IMG/VR virus record: IMGVR_UViG_3300010885_050227
Coordinates: 1-44,714 of that record
DNA length: 44,714 bases
Origin: a virus
Strand: one strand, 5' to 3'
Positions 38,900-44,714 of the stretch are shown here, piece by piece. The notes under the pieces were generated by a model. The model was not told the DNA's origin, did no database searches, and was given only the letters and a program-made list of their open reading frames with translations. The translations under genes were made by a program, and so were the position numbers. Each line of letters begins with the position of its first letter. Within the stretch, counting starts at the first letter, position 1.

Positions 38900-39939
38900 C
38901 GCTCGATCCGATCATTCATGACACTCATTTCACCCTTCACAACGGGGACGCGGTCACGGTGCTCAACGGCCTACCTAAGCGCTCGGTCGACTGCTGCGTC
39001 ACGTCTCCGCCGTATTGGGGTTTGCGTGACTACGGCGTTGACGGGCAGCTTGGCTTGGAGGCGACCCCGGACGAGTACGTGGCGGGGATGGTTGCGGTGT
39101 TCCGCGGGGTGCGCCGGGTGCTCAGGGATGACGGCACGCTGTGGCTGAACCTCGGGGACAGCTACCACGGGGGCGGATACGCCAACCACGGCATCAACGG
39201 CGAAGCGTGGCTGCAAGAGCACGGAGGCGACAGACGGCGTTCGCGCCAACAGGATCGCATCAACGCCAATCCGGGATTGAAGCCGAAGGATCTCGTCGGA
39301 ATTCCGTGGCGGGTTGCGTTCGCGTTACAGGCCGACGGCTGGTATCTGCGTAGCGACATCATCTGGTCGAAGCCGAACCCGATGCCTGAGAGCGTCACGG
39401 ACAGGCCGACGAAGGCGCACGAGTACGTGTTCCTGCTCAGTAAGGGGCCGCGGTACTACTTCGACCAGGAGGCGGTGCGGGAACCCCTGACTGAATCTGC
39501 GATCCAGCGCGACCAGTCTCCGCGAGGACGACGGCAGAACGGCGGCGGGAGCGTTGAGAGCATGAACGGGATTGTCTATACGCAGGATTTCGGTGATATG
39601 AAAAATAACCCAGCCGGGAGGAACATTCGGTCGGTGTGGGAAATAGCCACGCAGCCGACCCCGGAAGCCCACTTCGCGACCTACCCCGAGGAACTCGTGC
39701 GGCGCTGCATCCTCGCCGGATGCCCCAAAGGAGGCGTCGTGCTCGACCCGTTCATGGGGTCAGGAACCACCGCGGTCGTCGCCCGCAAGAACGGACGGCG
39801 CAGCGTCGGGGTCGAACTGAACCCCGATTACTGCGAGATCGCCCGGAAACGCTACTCCACTTGGCACAGGAAATCGCTTCGCACACCACCACCCGAGCCG
39901 GGTCAACTCTCGTGTCTCCCCGAGGGAATCCTTCCATGA
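38896..39939 (+). CDS. Beta-class DNA methyltransferase (N4-cytosine/N6-adenine)
   Basis: 347 residues with motif IV VTSPPYWGLRDYG (about 34-46) preceding motif I VLDPFMGSGTTAVVA (about 281-295), the order of beta-class amino-methyltransferases. The S-P-P-Y form is common to N4-cytosine and some N6-adenine enzymes. The region between (DIIWSKPNPMPESVTDRPTKAHEY) matches the family's conserved middle. The target recognition part is inside the loop at about 85-125. No matching restriction gene is nearby, so it probably shields phage DNA from host restriction. ATG 38896 overlaps the sigma factor stop. Confidence 0.92.
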   Translation: MTLDPIIHDTHFTLHNGDAVTVLNGLPKRSVDCCVTSPPYWGLRDYGVDGQLGLEATPDEYVAGMVAVFRGVRRVLRDDGTLWLNLGDSYHGGGYANHGINGEAWLQEHGGDRRRSRQQDRINANPGLKPKDLVGIPWRVAFALQADGWYLRSDIIWSKPNPMPESVTDRPTKAHEYVFLLSKGPRYYFDQEAVREPLTESAIQRDQSPRGRRQNGGGSVESMNGIVYTQDFGDMKNNPAGRNIRSVWEIATQPTPEAHFATYPEELVRRCILAGCPKGGVVLDPFMGSGTTAVVARKNGRRSVGVELNPDYCEIARKRYSTWHRKSLRTPPPEPGQLSCLPEGILP

Positions 39940-40250
39940 CGCCCGCCGAACGCCACGCTCTCAAGATCCGCATCGACCAGGCCCGTCGGGAGCGGATCGA
40001 GCGCGAGGATCAGATCCGGGCGATCGACCGCGCCGGACTCGAGATGGAGCGCGAGAAGCGCCGAGCACTCGAACCGCGGGCATGCTCGTGGTGCGGCGTC
40101 GAGTTCCAACCCGGTCAGGCCACGCAAATCTTCTGCACCCGGTCGCACGCGACCCTCTCGTGGATCCACAAGACCGCGCAGGGCCGCGCCTACCAGGAGC
40201 GCCAGAAGCAGCAACGCACCGAGAGACGAAGGGAGGCTCAGGCGGCATGA
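39936..40250 (+). CDS. Zinc-ribbon protein, 104 aa
   Basis: ATG 39936 overlaps the methyltransferase stop. A long charged helix (KIRIDQARRERIEREDQIRA) is followed by a C-x2-C ... C-x3-H zinc site in ACSWCGVEF and IFCTRSHATL, then a basic helix (QERQKQQRTERRREA). Zinc fingers with such flanks occur in many phage DNA-binding or endonuclease-associated proteins. No enzymatic motif is visible, so a nucleic-acid-binding role is only suggested. Confidence 0.65.
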   Translation: MTPAERHALKIRIDQARRERIEREDQIRAIDRAGLEMEREKRRALEPRACSWCGVEFQPGQATQIFCTRSHATLSWIHKTAQGRAYQERQKQQRTERRREAQAA

Positions 40251-40561
40251 GAACGTGTCCGAAGTGCGACCACAAGAGCGGGCCGAAGGCCGAGCACTGC
40301 GACGCGTGCGGCTACCAGATCGTGATGTTCCTCAGCAACCCGAAGCCGAAGCCGAAGCGGGCCCCGAAGCCGAGGAAGCCCGCCGGCAGAATGCCGACCG
40401 ACCCCCGTCGTGACCGCACCTTCGACGGTGTCGATGCGACCCTGATCGCGGTCGACGAGATGGCGGGCCTGACGGATGAGGAGTGGAGCCGGATCACTGA
40501 CGGACTCGACGAGATGACTTGCGGAATCGCGGACGATCTGATTGAGTCGGGCGTCCTGTGA
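40247..40561 (+). CDS. Zinc-ribbon protein, 104 aa (second)
   Basis: Begins MRTCPKCDHKSGPKAEHCDACG, giving a C-x2-C ... C-x2-C rubredoxin-like ribbon. A lysine/proline-rich linker follows (KPKPKRAPKPRKPAGR), then an acidic helical domain (AGLTDEEWSRITDGLDEM). It starts in an ATGA overlap with the previous gene and ends overlapping the RusA GTG. The role is unknown; it may bind nucleic acid or a replication partner. Confidence 0.65.
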   Translation: MRTCPKCDHKSGPKAEHCDACGYQIVMFLSNPKPKPKRAPKPRKPAGRMPTDPRRDRTFDGVDATLIAVDEMAGLTDEEWSRITDGLDEMTCGIADDLIESGVL

Positions 40562-41001
40562 GCGAGGTCACCTTCACCGTCCCCGGCATCGCCGCCCCAC
40601 AGGGGTCGAAGACGAAGACGCGGTTCGGGATGCGCGAGGACAATCCGCGCACGAAGCCGTGGCGGGCGACGGTCGCCGCCTACGCCGATGAGGCGATGGA
40701 GGGGCGAGAGAAGCTCGCAGGTCCTCTCGAGCTCTGCGTCACCTTCTACTTCCCGAGGCCGAACAGCCACTACGGGACGGGCAAGAACGCCGATCGGCTG
40801 AAGTCGAGCGCGCCGCACTGGCACACGTCGAAGCCGGACACCGACAAGCTCGTCAGGGCGATCGGCGACAGCCTGACCGGGCGCGTCTGCCGCGACGACT
40901 CGCAGATCTCATCCTTGAAGATCAAGAAGCTCTACGGCGCCCCGTGCGCCATGATCGCCATCACCGAACTCACCCCCACTACGAACGGAGGTTCAGAATG
41001 A
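40558..41001 (+). CDS. rusA: RusA-like Holliday junction resolvase
   Basis: 147 residues from GTG 40558. VPGIAAPQGSKTKTRFG starts the fold, and FYFPRPNSHYGTG precedes the catalytic block KPDTDKLVRAIGDSLTGRV, then CRDDSQI (about 92-118). The aspartates in K-P-D-x-D-K and R-D-D bind Mg2+ and cleave four-way junctions symmetrically. It resolves recombination intermediates before packaging and fits the SbcCD/annealing set upstream. The length matches the family. Confidence 0.9.
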   Translation: MSEVTFTVPGIAAPQGSKTKTRFGMREDNPRTKPWRATVAAYADEAMEGREKLAGPLELCVTFYFPRPNSHYGTGKNADRLKSSAPHWHTSKPDTDKLVRAIGDSLTGRVCRDDSQISSLKIKKLYGAPCAMIAITELTPTTNGGSE

Positions 41002-41486
41002 GCACAGTTGACATGAGCGGAATCGCGGGAAGCGTCTCCGACATTCAGATCGACGGGCCGACCATCGACATCCCGCCGGTCGAGAACGCGACCGGCGCCG
41101 TCGCGCCGAGCACCCCGGCGGACGCTCCCCCCGCGCCGACCGAGGCCGAGATCGCGGCAGCCACGCCGAGCGGGAAGACCGTCGAGCTTTTCGACAGCGG
41201 TCGCTACCTCGAGGCCGTCGTCGTCGACGGACAGAAGACCGACGAGATCGTCGTCGCGTTCAGCGGCTCGATCCGGTACGACGCGATGACCCCGGAGGGG
41301 CGCGAGATGTTCGAGCGGCTCACGCTCGGCCGGTCGGTGTCGCTGCGCATCGAGGGCATCGTCGCCGGGAAGGCGGGCTCGTACAAACTCGCCGGCGTCG
41401 GCACAGATGACGAGCGGGAGGTGGTGACCGGGAAGGCCACGGTCAAGGTCACCGACCTGTACAGACTCACGCCCGAAGAGCTCTAG
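40998..41486 (+). CDS. Hypothetical protein, 162 aa
   Basis: ATG 40998 with ACGGAGG (40985-40991) upstream overlaps the RusA stop. The first 65 residues are Pro/Ala/Thr-rich and disordered (TPADAPPAPTEAE). The rest is a compact beta domain (TVELFDSGRYLEAVVVDGQKT, then VSLRIEGIVAGKAGS, then KATVKVTDLYRL). No family is recognised. It lies between resolvase and primase and might be a DNA-binding accessory. Confidence 0.6.
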   Translation: MSTVDMSGIAGSVSDIQIDGPTIDIPPVENATGAVAPSTPADAPPAPTEAEIAAATPSGKTVELFDSGRYLEAVVVDGQKTDEIVVAFSGSIRYDAMTPEGREMFERLTLGRSVSLRIEGIVAGKAGSYKLAGVGTDDEREVVTGKATVKVTDLYRLTPEEL

Positions 41487-41511
41487 CAGCCCTCGTTCGA
41501 GTCTCGCGCTC

Positions 41512-41634
41512 GTGCTCACCCCGCCCCCTCGGGAACCTTCGCTGACCCTGCATCTCGGGGACTGTCGCGACGTGCTCGCGCAGATCCCCGAGTGCTCGGT
41601 TGACGACGAGCACGAGCAGATGGCGTGGCTGTGA
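41512..41634 (+). pseudogene. Remnant: N-terminus of a DNA methyltransferase
   Basis: GTG 41512 opens a 40-codon frame ending at TGA 41632-41634. Residues 11-32 (LTLHLGDCRDVLAQIPECSV and flanks) are the standard start of phage amino-methyltransferases just before the D-P-P-Y motif. Instead of continuing, the frame runs into DEHEQMAWL and stops. The catalytic part is missing, so this is a deletion relic joined to a foreign tail. The stop overlaps the GTG of the primase-helicase, so it may still be translated for coupling. Confidence 0.65.
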
Positions 41635-43541
41635 GCATGAACGGGCGGATCACGACGGACGAGCTCGTCCAGAGGATCGAGCAGCAAACCGGACGGAACG
41701 GCAGGAAGGCCGGGAGAGAGATCGTTCTCCTGTGCCCCCACCATGAGTCCGGCGACTCGACTCCGAGCCTGAATGTGCGCGAGGGGGATGGCGGCTACCC
41801 GCTGATCCGCTGTCGGTCGCGCGGATGCACCCCTGACGAGGTGCTCGGCGCCGTCGGGCTCGCGTGGCGCGACGTGTTCGGGGACGACAGCGAGCACTGG
41901 ACGCCGAACGGGCCGTGGGTCGCCTGCTACGACTACACCGACGCGAGCGGGGCGCTCATCCACCAGGTTCTCCGCACGGCCGACAAGAAGTTCAGCCAGC
42001 GCCGCCCCGACTCGTCAAAGCAGAGCGGGTGGTCGTGGAACCTCGAGGGCGTCACCCGCGTCCCATACCACCTGCCCGACCTGATCGCGGCGGTCGCCGC
42101 CGGGGAACCGATCTACATCGCGGACGGGGAGAAGGACGTGCAGGCGCTCGAGGCGACTGGCGTGACCGCCACCTGCTGCTCGGGCGGCATGTCGAAGTGG
42201 CCGCACGCGTTCGGGCAGTACCTCGTCGGCGCGGACGTCCGGGTGATCGTCGATCAGGATCCACTGCAGAAGGACGGGAAGCCGCACGCAGAGGGCCAGA
42301 GAGCGGCTTTTCAAGTGCACGAGAAGCTGCAAGGGTCGGCGCGCACCGTCGCGCTGCTCGCGCCGAAGGTTGGGAAGGATGCAGCCGATCATCTAGGGGA
42401 AGGATTCGGCGTCGACGAGCTCTCCACGGTCTCCCCGATCGACCTGGCGAGACTCCTGTCCGCCGAAACCGAGTCGACAGGGGACGTCGGCGAAAGCGGA
42501 GAACCGGCCCAGGGGGTGCCGGTTCTCCGCTTTTCGCTCGGGCGCGAGTTCATCTCGCAGCCGCTCGCCGGGATCAACCCACTGTTCGGCGAGAAGGGGG
42601 ACGCGCTGATGATGCCCGGTTCGCTGATGCTGCTTGCCGGGATCGGCGGCGCGGGGAAGACGACCCTAAGCCTGCACATGATGGCGCACTTCGCCGCTGG
42701 CCTCCCGTGGTTCGGGATCAAGGTGGCGCGACCGATCCGGTGCGTCGTGATCGAGAACGAGGGTCCGCACGACCCGTACGTCGAGAAGGTGAAGGAGTTC
42801 GCCGAGCGCTTCCGCAACTGCACTTGCTCGGGAGAGCCGCATGGCACCGACGATTTCCTCGATAACTGCGCGTTTCTCGACGCCCCGTGGGGGAAGTTCA
42901 CGTTCGAGGATGTCGGCCTCGCGCAGGAGCTTCGCGAGCAGACGAAAGCGTTCAAGGGCGACCTCGTCGTCGCGAACCCACTCGGTCGCCTAGGAATGCG
43001 TGGGGCAGGCACCCCGGAGGAGACCCGGGCGTTCCTGCAGCTGCTCTCGAACGCCGGGCTCGGCGAGGACTTCGCCGCGCTCCTCCTCCACCACCTCGCG
43101 AAGGTGCAGCCGAACACGCCGCTCGTGCAGCAGGTGTCGGGCGACTGGGGGCCGCACCCGGACACGATCATGGTGATGGAGTCCGCCGGGGAGCGCCGAT
43201 CGAAGCTCGCGTTCGGGAAGGTGCGCTGGGGCGACCAGGGCCGCGCCCCGATGATCCTCGACTGGCTGACCGACCCGGCGGGCCCGGTCGGCTACACGAT
43301 GAGCGGCGTTACGAAGGGCGTGACGGACACGGAGATGTTCGAGCGGATCGACAAGTTCCTGCGCGAGCAGCAGTTCCCGTCGAAGATCACCGCCGTCACG
43401 AACGGGGTGAAGGGGAACGCGAAGCGCACCCGGGAGATCATCGAGATCGGCCTCGCGTCGGGGCGCTATCAGTCATCGGGCGGCGCCCGTCCGACGTACT
43501 GGATGGGCGACAGGTCGGTGCAGGAGGGGATGGCGCTGTGA
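41631..43541 (+). CDS. Primase-helicase (RepA/DnaB-like fusion)
   Basis: 636 residues from GTG 41631 (GTGA overlap; ATG 41637 is also possible). N-terminal zinc-binding module with CPHH (about 35-38) and CRSRGC (about 62-67), as in primases. A toprim-like region has ADGEKDVQALEATGV (about 163-177) and VIVDQDP (D-x-D). The C-terminal AAA_25/RecA motor has LLAGIGGAGKTTLSLHMM (Walker A about 340-347), VVIENEG (acidic), DLVVANP (Walker B-like) and LLHHLAKVQ (sensor histidines). It would prime and unwind at the fork. The gene lies in the early operon with recombination genes. Confidence 0.85.
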   Translation: MSMNGRITTDELVQRIEQQTGRNGRKAGREIVLLCPHHESGDSTPSLNVREGDGGYPLIRCRSRGCTPDEVLGAVGLAWRDVFGDDSEHWTPNGPWVACYDYTDASGALIHQVLRTADKKFSQRRPDSSKQSGWSWNLEGVTRVPYHLPDLIAAVAAGEPIYIADGEKDVQALEATGVTATCCSGGMSKWPHAFGQYLVGADVRVIVDQDPLQKDGKPHAEGQRAAFQVHEKLQGSARTVALLAPKVGKDAADHLGEGFGVDELSTVSPIDLARLLSAETESTGDVGESGEPAQGVPVLRFSLGREFISQPLAGINPLFGEKGDALMMPGSLMLLAGIGGAGKTTLSLHMMAHFAAGLPWFGIKVARPIRCVVIENEGPHDPYVEKVKEFAERFRNCTCSGEPHGTDDFLDNCAFLDAPWGKFTFEDVGLAQELREQTKAFKGDLVVANPLGRLGMRGAGTPEETRAFLQLLSNAGLGEDFAALLLHHLAKVQPNTPLVQQVSGDWGPHPDTIMVMESAGERRSKLAFGKVRWGDQGRAPMILDWLTDPAGPVGYTMSGVTKGVTDTEMFERIDKFLREQQFPSKITAVTNGVKGNAKRTREIIEIGLASGRYQSSGGARPTYWMGDRSVQEGMAL

Positions 43542-44092
43542 ACGTCGTGGGTGCCTGCCACGAACCTCCCATCGAGGCGTGGGACAACAAGAACGGCTAC
43601 TTTCGGGTAACGATTGCACGACAGCATTTCTACGCTCACCGTTTGGCCTATGAGCGCGCTCGTGGACCGATACCAGATGGGTTGGTTATAGACCATCTGT
43701 GCCGGAACAGGTGGTGTTGTAACCCTGATCATCTTGAGGCAGTTACCAACGAGGAGAACATCCTGCGCGGCTTCTCACCGCCAGCGCAGAACGCGCGGAA
43801 AGCGCGTTGTCCTAATAACCACGAATACACCATCGAGAAACAGGGATGGCGTCGCTGCCAGATCTGCCGTCTTGCGCGTCGAGTAGAGCGTGGAGAGACA
43901 TCTGGGCGCGGTGGATCATCCATGCGAACCCATTGTCCAAAAGGGCATCCATATGACGCCAGCAACACCTTCTTGCGCCTTCGACCAGATGGAACGCTGA
44001 TCCAGCGCGTATGCCGTGAATGTAGTCGTCTGCGATGCCAGGAGCGACGAGACAAACTTCGCGAGAAGGGGGTGATGCCCGATGCCCGCTGA
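43538..44092 (+). CDS. HNH endonuclease with zinc-binding tail
   Basis: 184 residues starting at GTG 43538, coupled to the primase gene. FRVTIARQHFYAHRLAYERA then IDHLCRNRWCCNPDHLEAVT (about 53-72) is the HNH core (His-Cys-Asn-His pattern), followed by NEEN. The tail has two zinc sites, RCPNNH/RCQICR and HCPKGHPYDAS/VCRECSR. Codons are noticeably more AT-ending than in neighbours (GGTTGGTTATAGACC), suggesting recent arrival as a homing endonuclease. Its end overlaps the next gene by 11 bases. Confidence 0.88.
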   Translation: MNVVGACHEPPIEAWDNKNGYFRVTIARQHFYAHRLAYERARGPIPDGLVIDHLCRNRWCCNPDHLEAVTNEENILRGFSPPAQNARKARCPNNHEYTIEKQGWRRCQICRLARRVERGETSGRGGSSMRTHCPKGHPYDASNTFLRLRPDGTLIQRVCRECSRLRCQERRDKLREKGVMPDAR

Positions 44093-44615
44093 CAACTTCC
44101 TTGCCTTGGATTTGTTTGCAGGCCCGTTACCGGGCGGATGGGATCTCGGAGCGGCGAAACTCGGCCTTCGTCCGCTCGGGATCGAATGGGACGACTCCGC
44201 CTGCCGCACGCGGGAGGCCGCCGGTCTCGAAACGCTCCAGGGCGACGTTTCGCTCTTCGACCCCGGTAGGTTCGCCCCTCGCGACCTCCTGATCGCATCC
44301 CCACCATGCCCGACGTTCTCAACCGCCGGGGATCAGAACGGACATCTCATCACCGACCTGATCGTGAGATGCGCAAGAGACATGCTCGCGGGCGCAGACA
44401 CCCGAATGGAGACGATCGAGGCCGCAACCCGAATCCTTCTCCCAACCGAGAAGAAGCCAGGAAGAGCCTCCCGGGACGCGAGGATGAGTGTGCTCGTCGT
44501 CGAGCCGCTCCGTTGGATCATGGAGCTCCGTCCGCGCTACGTCGCGCTTGAGCAGGTTGGGAACGCCGTCCCGCCCCCACTCGCCGAAGCGGTGCTGCGC
44601 GCGCTCATCGCATGA
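44082..44615 (+). CDS. C5-cytosine methyltransferase with internal deletion
   Basis: 177 residues; intact phage relatives are about twice as long. Motif I LDLFAGPLPGGWDLGA (about 8-23; an extra Leu-Pro in the usual F-A-G-P-G-G), motif IV ASPPCPTFSTAG (about 69-80) with the catalytic cysteine. A following ALEQV is motif VI, but the sequence then goes straight into GNAVPPPLA, which is motif X. Motif VIII and the target recognition domain are missing. The junction at 44550-44560 (GAGCAGGTTGG) looks like recombination between two similar E-Q-V/E-Q-V-G-N sites. It is probably not a working site-specific enzyme. Confidence 0.85.
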   Translation: MPADNFLALDLFAGPLPGGWDLGAAKLGLRPLGIEWDDSACRTREAAGLETLQGDVSLFDPGRFAPRDLLIASPPCPTFSTAGDQNGHLITDLIVRCARDMLAGADTRMETIEAATRILLPTEKKPGRASRDARMSVLVVEPLRWIMELRPRYVALEQVGNAVPPPLAEAVLRALIA

Positions 44616-44714
44616 ACGAGCAGATGTCGTTCCTGCAGGCCGGGCTCGAGCCGAACCAGTGGCTCTGCCCGACCTGCCGCGGCAACCGTGACACCCCGAG
44701 GCTCCTCTACCCCA
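44612..44714 (+). CDS. Partial zinc-ribbon protein (runs off window)
   Basis: ATG 44612 overlaps the stop of the preceding methyltransferase. The visible 34 residues (MNEQMSFLQAGLEPNQWLC, then PTCRGNR) include a C-x2-C knuckle, the first half of a zinc ribbon. The gene is cut by the end of the window, so its length and function cannot be judged. Confidence 0.55.
   Translation, partial: MNEQMSFLQAGLEPNQWLCPTCRGNRDTPRLLYP

Noticed and set aside
1-44714. Circular genome inferred by joining the two window ends
   Set aside because: Joining the ends leaves the last gene reading out of frame with the first start region and shows no clear overlap sequence, so closure cannot be decided from the window.
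1-44714. CRISPR arrays, integrase/attachment sites, insertion sequences
   Set aside because: No regularly spaced repeats, recombinase motifs or terminal inverted repeats with a transposase were seen on either strand.

Overview
The window reads as most of the genome of a tailed double-stranded DNA phage with a long non-contractile tail (siphovirus type). The likely host is a high-GC Gram-positive bacterium, probably an actinobacterium. Reasons: strongly GC-rich third codon positions, many GTG starts, genes packed head to tail with ATGA/GTGA stop-start overlaps, cell-wall hydrolases suited to a Gram-positive wall, and several starts lying 6-8 nt after a TANNNT box, as in leaderless actinobacterial transcripts. 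No integrase, excisionase, tRNA gene, CRISPR array or rRNA was seen. A lytic lifestyle is possible but not shown. No gene-free stretch exceeds 300 bases; the longest gaps are 1144-1295 (structured leader of terL), 10555-10689 and 19853-19965.

Layout. (1) 34-1143: small regulators and membrane or secreted proteins. (2) 1144-2723: a structured RNA leader, then the large terminase. (3) 2767-10554: a 12-gene run of about seven glycosyltransferases or look-alikes (one of the ABO-like GT6 family), two SAM methyltransferases and small unknowns, placed between terminase and portal. (4) 10690-19337: portal, a Nudix-XkdF protease fusion, scaffold, decoration protein, major capsid protein and head-tail connection genes. 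(5) 19307-19852: a lone minus-strand HNH endonuclease gene overlapping the tail-terminator 3' end. (6) 19966-29839: tail tube, chaperones with a -1 frameshift site (GGGAAAC), a tape measure with an NlpC/P60 domain, and a large lectin-tail fusion. (7) 29894-31482: three small membrane proteins (holin candidates) and an endolysin. (8) 31491-44714: a TTGACA promoter, a ribbon-helix-helix regulator, a possible annealing protein, SbcD/SbcC, HD hydrolase, secreted transglycosylase, SigH-like sigma factor, beta-class DNA methyltransferase, zinc ribbons, RusA resolvase, primase-helicase, HNH endonuclease and a gutted C5 methyltransferase.

How it fits together (inference). The right-hand operon is early: DNA replication, recombination and modification. 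Its sigma factor could then redirect host RNA polymerase to the late operons in the left two thirds, where GATA-containing boxes recur in the short gaps. The sugar-transfer island is placed to be expressed with structural genes and may decorate the virion. The most unusual signals are that island, a capsid-arm-like motif inside the Nudix-protease fusion, the folded RNA before terL, the phage sigma factor, and two methyltransferase relics that record deletions.
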